A stretch of 17,436 nt of DNA, taken from NCBI GenBank assembly GCA_002342025.1, contig DDPD01000008.1, forward strand, positions 1-17,436. Direction: 5' to 3'. How positions within the stretch are numbered: position 1 is the stretch's first letter; every line of letters begins with the position of its first letter. The notes under the pieces are model-generated. The model had not been told where the DNA came from. It searched no databases and saw only the letters and a program-made list of their open reading frames with translations. The translations under genes were made by a program, and so were the position numbers. This stretch comes from Moraxellaceae bacterium UBA2477. GTDB taxonomy: Bacteria; Pseudomonadota; Gammaproteobacteria; Pseudomonadales; Moraxellaceae. Positions 8,084-15,115 of the stretch are shown here, in pieces.

Positions 8084-8097
8084 GACAGCATATTGTC
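8084..8097. promoter_or_regulatory. Imperfect palindrome at the predicted nqr transcript start
   Basis: GACAGCATATTGTC is an inverted repeat with GACA/TGTC ends and 10 of 14 positions matching. It covers the expected +1 of the nqr transcript (about 8094). A repressor bound here would block initiation. The arms are short, so chance is a real alternative. Confidence 0.2.
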
Positions 8098-8100
8098 TGG

Positions 8101-8128
8101 ATTATAGTGAAATGCAGCGTCATGAAAA
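8101..8128 (-). promoter_or_regulatory. Candidate nqr operon promoter
   Basis: On the minus strand TATAAT, a perfect -10 box, occupies 8101-8106. Sixteen bases upstream is TTTTCA (8123-8128), a weak -35 lying just after the hairpin of the GAPDH terminator. The start would be near 8094, with a leader of about 78 nt before nqrA. A perfect -10 with a poor -35 suggests help from an activator, though this is inference. Confidence 0.55.
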
Positions 8129-8130
8129 GC

Positions 8131-8156
8131 AAAACGGGAGCCGAAGCTCCCGTTTT
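8131..8156 (-). terminator. Intrinsic terminator of the GAPDH gene
   Basis: Perfect 11-bp arms (8131-8141 and 8146-8156) enclose four bases. On the minus strand the loop is the very stable C(UUCG)G tetraloop, and the stem ends in a run of T continuing as TTTTGCTTTT. It lies 34 bp after the GAPDH stop. On the plus strand the hairpin also ends in TTTT, but no plus-strand gene precedes it. Confidence 0.9.
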
Positions 8157-8190
8157 AGACCAGCTGCACAACGCCTGAAACAGGCTTGCC

Positions 8191-9645
8191 TCAGCCCTCA
8201 ATAGGCAGATGCAGGTAGTGCGTGCCGGACACTTGCTCAGCAATACGCATGACCTGACAGCTGTAACCCATTTCGTTGTCGTACCAGACATAGAGGTTAG
8301 CGCGATTGCCATTCACGATGGTGGCTTGGGCATCAAAGACACCTGCTGAACGCGACCCGATAAAGTCAGATGACACCACTTCCGTGGAGTTCGTATAGTC
8401 GATCTGATCTTGCAGGTTGGAATGCAGCGAGACCTGACGCAGGAACTCGTTGATCTCTTCCTTGCTCGCGGCCTTTTCCAGCGTCAGGCTAAGAATAGCC
8501 ATGGACACATTCGGCGTCGGTACGCGAATCGAGTTACCGGTGAGCTTGCCGAGCAGTTCCGGCAGCGCCTTGGCCACAGCCTTGGCAGCACCGGTTTCAG
8601 TGATCACCATGTTGAGCACCGCGGAGCGGCCACGGCGATCAGCCTTGTGGTAGTTGTCGATGAGGTTCTGGTCGTTGGTGAACGAGTGCACGGTCTCGAC
8701 ATGACCAGAGAGAATACCGAAGTGATCATTCATGACCTTCAGCACGGGGGTGATGGCGTTGGTGGTGCATGACGCCGCCGACAGAATGGTGTCGGCATCG
8801 GTGATGGTGTCGTTATTCACGCCATACACCAAATTCTTGATGTTGCCCTTGGCGGGTGCTGTGAGAATCACACGCGCCACACCGGGACAGGTCAGGTGAC
8901 GACCAAGACCGACGTCATCTTTGAGCTTGCCGGTGTTGTCGATCAGCAGCGCGTTGCTGATGCCATACGCGGTGTAATCAATATCTTCCGGCTGCGAGGC
9001 GTAAATCACTTTAATGAAGTTGCCGTTGGCGATGATGGCTTCGTTTTCTTCATCGACAGCAATCGTGCCTTCGAACGGACCGTGGATGGAATCGCGACGC
9101 AGCAGCGACGCACGCTTCTGCAGATCGCCATCGGTAGTTTTGCGTACAACGATGGCGCGCAGACGCAGACCGCCCAGATTGCCGGCTTTCTCAATCAGCA
9201 ATCGCGCCAGGATGCGGCCAATACGACCGAAGCCATAAAGCACAACATCGCGTGGCTCGCCCTGCGGCGTTAAGCCAATGCCCGGCTGCACAGCAGCGGC
9301 AACAAAGGCGAGCAAATCGCTGCCATTGCCGTTTTCACGGTAATCAATGGCGAGCTTGCCGATATCAATCTCACAGGTACCCACATCCAGCGCTGCAATG
9401 ATTTCAAGGATAGGGAAGGTATCAACCACCGACAGATCACCGGCAATCATACGGACGCGACGGTGGCTCTTGAGGATTTGAATAACCGAACGATTGACCA
9501 AGGAGCGACCAAAAACCGTCACCACGACGTTGCGCTCGCGGGCTAGGCGGCCCAGCACCGGAATCATAGACTCGGCAATGGCCTCACGGTTTTTCCAGCG
9601 ACCAAAGTGGTCGGCTTGCAGGGCTTTAATGGTTTCCACGGACAC
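8191..9645 (-). CDS. Glyceraldehyde-3-phosphate dehydrogenase, long form with N-terminal extension
   Basis: The C-terminal two thirds is a complete GAPDH: a GFGRIGR nucleotide-binding motif (about 138-144), RRDSIHGPF, the catalytic SAASCTTNAITP with Cys about 293, and YDNEMGYSCQVMRIAEQV near the end. It would convert glyceraldehyde 3-phosphate to 1,3-bisphosphoglycerate or the reverse. At 484 residues it is about 150 longer than the classical enzyme, because of an N-terminal extension of about 130 residues. Long GAPDHs like this are known in Pseudomonas and relatives. The segment after the first beta strand (AIVVRKTTDGD) lacks the usual IND aspartate at the end of strand two and is about three residues longer, so NADP use is possible. 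I chose GTG at 9645, with GAGG eight bases upstream; TTG at 9666 and GTG at 9639 are alternatives. It starts 36 bp after the DUF1244 gene. Confidence 0.93.
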   Translation of the reverse strand: MSVETIKALQADHFGRWKNREAIAESMIPVLGRLARERNVVVTVFGRSLVNRSVIQILKSHRRVRMIAGDLSVVDTFPILEIIAALDVGTCEIDIGKLAIDYRENGNGSDLLAFVAAAVQPGIGLTPQGEPRDVVLYGFGRIGRILARLLIEKAGNLGGLRLRAIVVRKTTDGDLQKRASLLRRDSIHGPFEGTIAVDEENEAIIANGNFIKVIYASQPEDIDYTAYGISNALLIDNTGKLKDDVGLGRHLTCPGVARVILTAPAKGNIKNLVYGVNNDTITDADTILSAASCTTNAITPVLKVMNDHFGILSGHVETVHSFTNDQNLIDNYHKADRRGRSAVLNMVITETGAAKAVAKALPELLGKLTGNSIRVPTPNVSMAILSLTLEKAASKEEINEFLRQVSLHSNLQDQIDYTNSTEVVSSDFIGSRSAGVFDAQATIVNGNRANLYVWYDNEMGYSCQVMRIAEQVSGTHYLHLPIEG

Positions 9646-9681
9646 GGTCAATTCCTCGTAAAGCAAAATTAGGGCGCGAGT

Positions 9682-9945
9682 TTAAGGCTTTTGGTGGGCT
9701 GCCTTCCAGTCCTCATAGGGCATGCCATACACCTGCTGACGAGCGGCAGCATCCGATAAGGCGATTCCTTGCTGCTCGGCTTCCGCTCGAAGCCACTTAG
9801 ACAGGCAGTTACGACAGAAGCCCGACAAGTTCATCAAATCCATATTTTGCACGTCGGTGCGCGCCTGCAAATGCGCTACCAAACGGCGAAAAGCAGCCGC
9901 TTCAAGTTGCTGCTGTTGCTCGGCAGTTAAGTCTTGAAAGCTCAT
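9682..9945 (-). CDS. DUF1244 family small protein
   Basis: An 87-residue protein of the DUF1244 family, whose function is not established. The family core is clear: AAFRRLVAHLQARTDVQNMDLMNLSGFCRNCLSKWL. It contains a CRNC pair that could bind metal or form a redox pair, followed by a YGMPYEDWK motif near the C-terminus. It has no signal peptide or membrane helix and is probably a small helical cytoplasmic protein. Its ATG overlaps the yaaA stop in an ATGA arrangement, and GGAG lies seven bases upstream inside yaaA, so the two are translationally coupled. This suggests a shared role with YaaA in peroxide or iron stress, which is inference from context. Confidence 0.88.
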   Translation of the reverse strand: MSFQDLTAEQQQQLEAAAFRRLVAHLQARTDVQNMDLMNLSGFCRNCLSKWLRAEAEQQGIALSDAAARQQVYGMPYEDWKAAHQKP

Positions 9946-10727
9946 GGCGATACTCCTTCACGACGTGTAAATACAAGGGTTTGGCCCGAGCTAAGGGCGC
10001 TATTAAAGGCATAGCCGTCCACGTCAAAATCGCGCAGATCGTTAGGTTGGCGAACATCGTTTTGTAACAGCCATGCCGCCATACGGCCCCGGGCCTTTTT
10101 GGCAAAAAAGCTGATCATTTTGTATTGGCCATTTTTTTCGTCTTTAAACTGTGGCGTGTAAATCGTGGCATTTAATTTTTTTGGCTGAACCGAACGGAAG
10201 TATTCATTTGAGGCCAAATTGATTAACACATCATCGCCCTGCTCTGCCAACGCCGCGTTCAATGCCTGCGTAATACGTTCACCCCAAAAATCGTAAAGCT
10301 GCTTTCCTCGCGGATTCGGCAGCTCAGTGCCCATTTCAAGTCGATAAGGCAACATCAGGTCCAAGGGCCTTAACAGCCCATACAGCCCCGATAAAATGCG
10401 TAAATGCTGTTGTGCACGCGCTAATTCAGCGGCACTCAAACGCGTCACATCCAGACCGGTATAGACATCACCCTTAAAAGCAAACAGTGCCGGTCTCGCC
10501 TCAGGCTCGGAAAATTCCTGATGCCAAGTCTGAAAGCGCGCCACATTGAGTGCAGCCAGTTTGTCTGAAAGCGACATCAGTGTAGCCACTTGCGCAGGCG
10601 TGTATTCGCGCAAAACTGCCACTAGCTCAGCAGAGTCACTAAGGAAATCTGGACGTGAAGTCGCTAAATCAGCAGGTAAGGGCGACTCATAATCCAGGGT
10701 TTTGGCAGGCGAAATCACGGTAAGCAT
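9942..10727 (-). CDS. yaaA: YaaA family peroxide-stress protein
   Basis: YaaA in E. coli is induced by OxyR and limits free iron during hydrogen peroxide stress, lowering DNA and protein damage. The 261-residue protein is a close full-length match. It opens with MLTVISPAKTLDYESPLP and contains AFKGDVYTGLD, QQHLRILSGLYGLLRPLDLMLPYRLEMGT, INLASNEYF, KKLNATIYTPQFKDEKNGQYKMISFFAKKARGRMAAW (the DNA-binding-like part) and a C-terminal GYAFN....TLVFTR. The ATG at 10727 follows GAGATACCACC, a moderate ribosome site. It is the first gene of a unit with DUF1244 and GAPDH, behind a good sigma70-like promoter. Confidence 0.95.
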   Translation of the reverse strand: MLTVISPAKTLDYESPLPADLATSRPDFLSDSAELVAVLREYTPAQVATLMSLSDKLAALNVARFQTWHQEFSEPEARPALFAFKGDVYTGLDVTRLSAAELARAQQHLRILSGLYGLLRPLDLMLPYRLEMGTELPNPRGKQLYDFWGERITQALNAALAEQGDDVLINLASNEYFRSVQPKKLNATIYTPQFKDEKNGQYKMISFFAKKARGRMAAWLLQNDVRQPNDLRDFDVDGYAFNSALSSGQTLVFTRREGVSP

Positions 10728-10747
10728 GGTGGTATCTCAGCAGGCAC

Positions 10748-10762
10748 ATCGATCTAGTCGAT
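10748..10762. promoter_or_regulatory. Inverted repeat in the yaaA leader
   Basis: ATCGA-N5-TCGAT is a perfect palindrome with 5-bp arms. It lies just downstream of the predicted yaaA transcript start, about +7 to +21, a position where a repressor could act. It does not look like an OxyR site, which is longer and lies upstream of the promoter. Chance occurrence is possible. Confidence 0.2.
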
Positions 10763-10775
10763 AAAATTAGCCGCT

Positions 10776-10803
10776 AGTATAGAGGCCTGACCTGCGCTGC
10801 CAA
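10776..10803 (-). promoter_or_regulatory. Sigma70-like promoter of yaaA-DUF1244-GAPDH
   Basis: On the minus strand TTGGCA (10798-10803) and TATACT (10776-10781) are separated by 16 bp, each matching the consensus at 5 of 6 positions. The start should be near 10769, giving a leader of about 42 nt before yaaA. This is one of the best promoter matches in the window. Confidence 0.6.
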
Positions 10804-10858
10804 CGCTACGCTGTGATAAAAGCGCAGCATGAATTTCAAATTGCTGTTGAGATAACCC

Positions 10859-11746
10859 ATGACACCCAGCGCTACCGATATTGCCACTCAGCACGATGTG
10901 ACCATTTCGCCCGGTGTTGCCGTAGTGCTCAGCCCTCGCGTCACCCGGATAACTGCGCCTAATGCCAGCATGATGACGGGCCCCGGCACCAACAGCTATT
11001 TGCTGATTGGCCAAGACAAGGTGGTCTGCGTTGATCCCGGCCCTGCAGACGAGCAACACTTCTCAGCGCTGATGCAGGCAGTCGCCGATAGTGGCAAGCC
11101 ACTGACCCATATCTTGTTAACGCATACCCATCGTGATCATTCACCGGGGTGCTCCGCGCTAGTCGCTGCAACCGGGGCTCTGGTCTTCGGCATGGCGCCC
11201 TTAGCCAGTGATCCCAGCCAAGACCGTGACACTGAGATTAATCACACCCTTCAAGACGGGGATTGCTTTCAGGACTTGGGATGGCCGTTACACGTCATCC
11301 ACACGCCCGGCCATGTTGAAAACCATCTTTGTTTTCATGCCCCCGAGGATGGCTGGTTAATTACCGGCGACCATCTTATTCAAGGCTCAACGGTGGTCAT
11401 CATTCCGCCTCATGGCCGCCTTGGAGACTACCTAGCATCACTGCGTAAGCTGCTGCCCTTGCAGCTGACCGCATTATTGCCGGGCCACGGGCGCGTCATG
11501 GCAGATGCCAACGCCGTTATTAACGGCACACTGGCGCACCGGCAGCAGCGCGAAGATAAAGTCCTGCGCTGCCTGACCCATAGCCCCCAAGCTCTCGCTG
11601 ACCTGGTGCTCACGGTGTATGACGATGTTGCACCCTGGCTCCATGGCATCGCCAAGTACAGTCTGCTGGCTCACCTCATTAAGCTCGCCGAAGAAAATCG
11701 TGCGACGGAAAGCGCCGAAGGCTGGCAAGCAGTTCAGGTAAACTAG
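10859..11746 (+). CDS. Metallo-beta-lactamase-fold hydrolase (LACTB2-like)
   Basis: A 295-residue metallo-beta-lactamase-fold hydrolase with all metal ligands visible: THTHRDH (H89, H91, D93, H94), H152 in TPGHVENH, D171 in ITGDHL, and H210 in LLPGHG. The PNASMMTGPGTNSYLLIG start and the PGHG with a helical C-terminal part (residues 220-290, probably substrate-recognising) resemble the LACTB2 group. LACTB2 itself is an endoribonuclease, but bacterial members act on various esters and thioesters, so the substrate is open. It lacks a signal peptide and should be cytoplasmic. The ribosome site is weak (GAGATAACCC). It is divergent from yaaA, and the ABC1 kinase gene starts 30 bp after its stop, so the two are probably co-transcribed. 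Confidence 0.9.
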   Translation: MTPSATDIATQHDVTISPGVAVVLSPRVTRITAPNASMMTGPGTNSYLLIGQDKVVCVDPGPADEQHFSALMQAVADSGKPLTHILLTHTHRDHSPGCSALVAATGALVFGMAPLASDPSQDRDTEINHTLQDGDCFQDLGWPLHVIHTPGHVENHLCFHAPEDGWLITGDHLIQGSTVVIIPPHGRLGDYLASLRKLLPLQLTALLPGHGRVMADANAVINGTLAHRQQREDKVLRCLTHSPQALADLVLTVYDDVAPWLHGIAKYSLLAHLIKLAEENRATESAEGWQAVQVN

Positions 11747-11776
11747 ACCGAAGATTTATTGCACAGGAAAGCTTGC

Positions 11777-13150
11777 ATGAGCGATGACCGCTTAACTCGT
11801 CTCAAAACAGGTGCGTTTGAACGCCGCTTTTCCATTGCCAAAGCCTCACTGGTGGCTGGGTCGCGCATGGCAGCATCGGCTGCTGGCTCGCTCTTTGCCG
11901 CGCCAGAAAACCGTGCCAGCACTCGCCGCAAAGCCCTTGGCGAACAGGCCGAATACTTAGTAGGGGAGCTCGGCAAACTCAAAGGCAGCGTGGTCAAAAT
12001 TGGTCAGATGATGGCGTTGTATGGCGAGCACTTTCTGCCGCCCGAGATCACAACGGCGCTGCATAAGCTCAACGACAGCACCACGGCATTAGAGTGGTCC
12101 TCGTTGGAACCGTTGGTGCGGGCTCAGCTGGGCAGCCGTTTCAACGAACTCGACATCAATCCGGAGCCGCTAGGCGCTGCCTCACTAGCGCAGGTGCATC
12201 GGGCACGCCGTCGCAGTGATGGCGCCGAAATGGTATTGAAAATTCAATACCCGGGCGTGGCTGAAGCCATCGACAGCGACTTAAATTTGGTCACCCAAAT
12301 GCTGCGGCTGACCCGAGCCGTGCCACAAACACGCGAGTTCGACGAGTGGCTAGAAGAAGTTCGCATGATGATGCATCGCGAAGTGAACTATCCGCTGGAA
12401 GCAGAAACCACGCGGCTTTTCCGAGAGTTTCTGAAAGACGACCCGCGCTTTGTGGTGCCGAAAATTTTCCCCGAATACTGTGGGGATCATTTGCTGGTAA
12501 TGTCGTTTGAGCACGGCGTACCCGTTAACAGCGCCGCGGTACTCGGCCTGCCAGCAGCGCGTAAAAATGCGCTGGCTATCGCAGCCTTAGAAATATGCTG
12601 CCAGGAAGTGTTCCAGTGGGGCCAAATTCAAACAGACCCCAATTTTGGCAACTACCTCGTGCAAATTTCTGCGGATGCCAACGCCCAACCCGACCGTATT
12701 GTGCTGCTGGACTTCGGTGCTGTGCGCGACTTCCCTGCCGACATTCTCGACCTGGCTCGCGGCATGACCCGTGCGGCTTTTCATGCCGATCGTGATGCCA
12801 TGAAGGCCGCCATGAAAGGCTATCGCTTCTTCGACGGCATGAAGATCGGCACATTGGAAGGCTTTATTGACCTTGCCTTTTTGGCCTTTGAGCCCTTCGC
12901 TGAATGCAGCAAAGTACCTCGTGAGTTGCTTAACGCCGAGGGCGCTTATTGCTGGGCTAAAAGCAAGCTACACGTTCGCGCGACCTCAGCAGCAGCTCGC
13001 TCCGCAGCGACGCGGCATTTCACTGTGCCGCCCAAAGAGTTCATGTTCCTTAGCCGAAAGCTCATGGGCGCTTACACCTTTATGACGGTCATGGACGCCG
13101 AAGTGAAAGCGCGTGATCTGCTGGCCAAGTACGTGGTGTCGGGGAGCTAA
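11777..13150 (+). CDS. ABC1/UbiB-type atypical kinase (AarF family)
   Basis: This belongs to the ABC1 (ADCK/UbiB) family of atypical kinases, which support ubiquinone synthesis or other membrane-lipid functions. Family marks are the KxGQ motif in KGSVVKIGQMMA (74-77), the alanine-rich loop LGAASLAQVHRA (around 134-136, AAS in place of the kinase glycine loop), the catalytic lysine in VLKIQYPG (about 155), QTDPNFGNYLV and the DFG in LLDFGAVRD. It is 457 residues long and I see no C-terminal membrane helices like those of UbiB, so it is more like the COQ8/AarF-domain soluble group than true UbiB. The ATG at 11777 has AGGAAA about seven bases upstream; an earlier TTG at 11759 is less likely. Its partner and substrate are unknown. 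Confidence 0.9.
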   Translation: MSDDRLTRLKTGAFERRFSIAKASLVAGSRMAASAAGSLFAAPENRASTRRKALGEQAEYLVGELGKLKGSVVKIGQMMALYGEHFLPPEITTALHKLNDSTTALEWSSLEPLVRAQLGSRFNELDINPEPLGAASLAQVHRARRRSDGAEMVLKIQYPGVAEAIDSDLNLVTQMLRLTRAVPQTREFDEWLEEVRMMMHREVNYPLEAETTRLFREFLKDDPRFVVPKIFPEYCGDHLLVMSFEHGVPVNSAAVLGLPAARKNALAIAALEICCQEVFQWGQIQTDPNFGNYLVQISADANAQPDRIVLLDFGAVRDFPADILDLARGMTRAAFHADRDAMKAAMKGYRFFDGMKIGTLEGFIDLAFLAFEPFAECSKVPRELLNAEGAYCWAKSKLHVRATSAAARSAATRHFTVPPKEFMFLSRKLMGAYTFMTVMDAEVKARDLLAKYVVSGS

Positions 13151-13213
13151 ATCAGTTTCCCGCAAGAGCGGCATCGTAAAAGTATCATCATAAAAATAAG
13201 AAACGAGATTTTC

Positions 13214-14368
13214 ATGCTGCTAAACCGAGGTTTGCGCTTACGCCTTGCCGCCGCGCTGGAATGGAGCGCGGTAGATAAATCACTGATTCTCATTGCACTG
13301 CTGATTCCGCTGTATTTTCAGTACATCCTCTGGTCGCTTTATGTGCTGAATCGCGCTGATCGCGACATGCTCGTTCATGTCGATGTCGTGCACAAATTCA
13401 TGCTCGTGGAAGCCTGGGTGATCCTGGTGGGCATTGGCATTGCGCTAATCGGTCTGATGCTGCGCCGCCGCTGGCCGAATCTGCAGCTGTTCCAGTATGT
13501 GGCACTTCAGTTCTACGCCCTCAGCCTGGTGTTAATGAGCTACTCCATCGGCACCTTGTCGTTCTGCTCCGGTGTGGTACTGCTCGGCGGTCCGATATTC
13601 GGCTTCATTCTGCATGACCGCCTGCCGGTGTGGCTGGCCTTCATCACGGCGCTTATCGCCATTGTCGGGCTGAGCTATGCCAGCGTCTTCGGCTACCTAC
13701 CCTATGCTCCCGTACGCATGGCATCGAGCGATCCGGTTAGTGACTTGTTCTGGATGAACAGCACCCTGTTCTTTGCCGCCCCATTTCTGATTTTTCTGAC
13801 GCTGATGGCCGATCAGATGCTGGCCTGGTGGCGTGTGCGCGAGGAGCGTATCCATCAGCTTAGCCGTACCGATGCACTCACCAACTTGCACAATCGGCGC
13901 AGCATTCTCGAGCTGCTCGAACAGGAGCTGACGCGCTTGCGGCGCAAGCCAGCGCCACTATCCGTCGTCATTCTCGATCTTGATCACTTCAAGAAGGTGA
14001 ACGATACCTGGGGCCATCCCATGGGTGATCGTGTGCTGCAAATCGCCGCCCGCATACTGCGCGAATCCGTGCGTGAAGGTGACCATGTCGGCCGTTACGG
14101 CGGGGAGGAATTCATGCTGATTCTGCCTGATACAGACCTAGCAGAGGCCATGATCGTGCTCGAACGTTGCCGGCAGCAGCTGCTCGCCGCCGAAGTCGTA
14201 ACCGACGACCAGGACCGCTTGCAGATCACCGCCAGCTTCGGACTGGTCTGTCAGGATAGAACGCCGTTGCTGGCGTCGCAGCAACTGATTCAACATGCCG
14301 ATGAAGCCTTGTATGCGGCTAAGGCCAATGGCCGAAACCGCATCGAAGTACAGGCACTAGTTGCTTAA
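13214..14368 (+). CDS. Membrane-bound diguanylate cyclase (GGDEF domain)
   Basis: The 384-residue protein makes the second messenger cyclic di-GMP from two GTP. The N-terminal half has about six membrane helices (roughly 23-44, 64-84, 93-112, 116-133, 139-160 and 182-200) and probably senses a signal in or across the membrane; I do not recognise the sensor family. The GGDEF domain starts at SRTDALTNLHNRR (217-229) and includes ILDLDHFKKVNDTWGH (253-268). It has an intact GGEEF active site (296-300), so it should be active. The RxxD product-inhibition site (REGD, 287-290) lies five residues upstream, as expected. It has no EAL domain. The ATG follows AAACGAGATTTTC, a modest ribosome site. The gene lies 63 bp after the ABC1 kinase gene. 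Confidence 0.95.
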   Translation: MLLNRGLRLRLAAALEWSAVDKSLILIALLIPLYFQYILWSLYVLNRADRDMLVHVDVVHKFMLVEAWVILVGIGIALIGLMLRRRWPNLQLFQYVALQFYALSLVLMSYSIGTLSFCSGVVLLGGPIFGFILHDRLPVWLAFITALIAIVGLSYASVFGYLPYAPVRMASSDPVSDLFWMNSTLFFAAPFLIFLTLMADQMLAWWRVREERIHQLSRTDALTNLHNRRSILELLEQELTRLRRKPAPLSVVILDLDHFKKVNDTWGHPMGDRVLQIAARILRESVREGDHVGRYGGEEFMLILPDTDLAEAMIVLERCRQQLLAAEVVTDDQDRLQITASFGLVCQDRTPLLASQQLIQHADEALYAAKANGRNRIEVQALVA

Positions 14369-14385
14369 GTCACAGGAAGGAACAG

Positions 14386-14427
14386 ATGATGGGTAAGAAG
14401 CGTCTCGAAGCCTTGAGCAGGCGCTGA
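14386..14427 (+). CDS. Possible 13-codon ORF with strong ribosome site
   Basis: Two ATGs at 14386 and 14389 follow AGGAAGGA (14374-14381), a better ribosome site than that of the diguanylate cyclase gene upstream. The ORF encodes MMGKKRLEALSRR, rich in basic residues, and stops at 14427, one base before the stop of the convergent membrane gene. It could be a tiny real peptide, or the remaining first codons of a gene that once followed and was lost. I recognise no family. The ribosome site is what I rely on; expression is unknown. Confidence 0.25.
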   Translation: MMGKKRLEALSRR

Positions 14428-14428
14428 A

Positions 14429-14947
14429 CTAAAGCAGCCGTTGAAAAAGCCCCGCCACCAGAACGCCGGCACCGGCGATTTCGACCAGCGCCAGCACGCC
14501 CATGAAGCCGTGAAGCAGCCAGCCCGGCAGCGTAAAGCGACCCAGACGATGCGGCCTGGCGAGCTGATTGCGGGTGTCATTGAGCCAGCCGTGAATCAGG
14601 TAGGTGAACACCGCGGCGAAGAAGAACACGATAGGGCCGGTGGTCGCCAACCACGTCAGGCCTACCGACCACGGGCTCAAGGCCGCCATCGCCGCCATCA
14701 GCAACGCGGCAAAGGCATAGAGCAACGATGCACGGTGCGCAATATCAACGTAATAAGGTGCGCGCGCCTGCGGGCTGGTCGCTATCGCTAGATATTTCCA
14801 GAGGCCAGTGAGCAGACCGGTCATGAACAAGACACCGGCTGAAAGCAAGGCGATACGCACCGATGACTGGTGCGGAGCCGCCCACGCCAAGGCTTCGAGG
14901 CCATGGACCTGCTGTAATTGAACTGTCTCTAATACGTTCGTTAACAC
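14429..14947 (-). CDS. Unrecognised four-helix membrane protein
   Basis: A 172-residue integral membrane protein that I do not recognise. It shows four hydrophobic segments (about 31-54, 73-92, 98-119 and 143-167). Polar motifs lie beside them: GLWKY at the end of helix 1, APYYVDIAHRASLLY before helix 2, and LIHGWLNDTRNQLARPHRLGRF between helices 3 and 4. The regular motifs suggest a conserved family rather than a random ORF. The GTG at 14947 has GGAGGG four bases upstream, a very strong site. An in-frame extension to a TTG at 15013 lacks such a site and is less likely. It is convergent with the diguanylate cyclase and divergent from the acyl-CoA dehydrogenase, so it is probably transcribed alone. 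Confidence 0.75.
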   Translation of the reverse strand: MLTNVLETVQLQQVHGLEALAWAAPHQSSVRIALLSAGVLFMTGLLTGLWKYLAIATSPQARAPYYVDIAHRASLLYAFAALLMAAMAALSPWSVGLTWLATTGPIVFFFAAVFTYLIHGWLNDTRNQLARPHRLGRFTLPGWLLHGFMGVLALVEIAGAGVLVAGLFQRLL

Positions 14948-15007
14948 AGTACCCTCCAAAAGCAAGGTCACCGAAAAAAGTGCCTTCAAAAAAAACGGTT
15001 TGAGGTT

Positions 15008-15036
15008 TTGCAAAAAATCTCGTCGCCGACTATGTT
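15008..15036 (+). promoter_or_regulatory. Candidate promoter of the acyl-CoA dehydrogenase gene
   Basis: TTGCAA (15008-15013) and TATGTT (15031-15036) are 17 bp apart, each matching the consensus at 4 of 6 positions. The start would fall near 15043, at the edge of the palindrome at 15042-15055. The leader would be about 73 nt. Confidence 0.4.
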
Positions 15037-15041
15037 ACGCG

Positions 15042-15055
15042 TGACTTGTGAGTCA
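15042..15055. promoter_or_regulatory. Inverted repeat TGACT-N4-AGTCA, candidate operator of the acyl-CoA dehydrogenase gene
   Basis: A perfect palindrome with 5-bp arms and a TGTG centre, placed 60 bp before the ATG and right at the predicted transcript start. GC-rich bases on both sides (CGCG and GCGCG) add partial symmetry. The same ten fixed bases with the same spacing occur at 305-318 before the thiolase gene. This looks like a repressor site, but the role is inferred. Confidence 0.45.
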
Positions 15056-15115
15056 GCGCGAATCCGGCCGCGCCTTCAATCATAAATAGCCTGCTTTTTT
15101 TCCGAGGGTTTTATC

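Noticed and set aside
8410..8772. 120-codon open frame on the plus strand inside the GAPDH gene
   Set aside because: Antisense shadow of conserved GAPDH codons; no domain and no ribosome site.
10792..10827. CTGCGCT/AGCGCAG inverted repeat between yaaA and the hydrolase gene
   Set aside because: The arms are 7 bp but 22 bp apart and GC-rich; it overlaps the -35 box of yaaA by chance as likely as by design.
14991..15004. PsrA-like AAAC/GTTTG pair upstream of the acyl-CoA dehydrogenase gene
   Set aside because: The halves are only one base apart (AAAC-G-GTTTG), whereas the known PsrA site has two to four bases between them, and the left half sits in a run of A.
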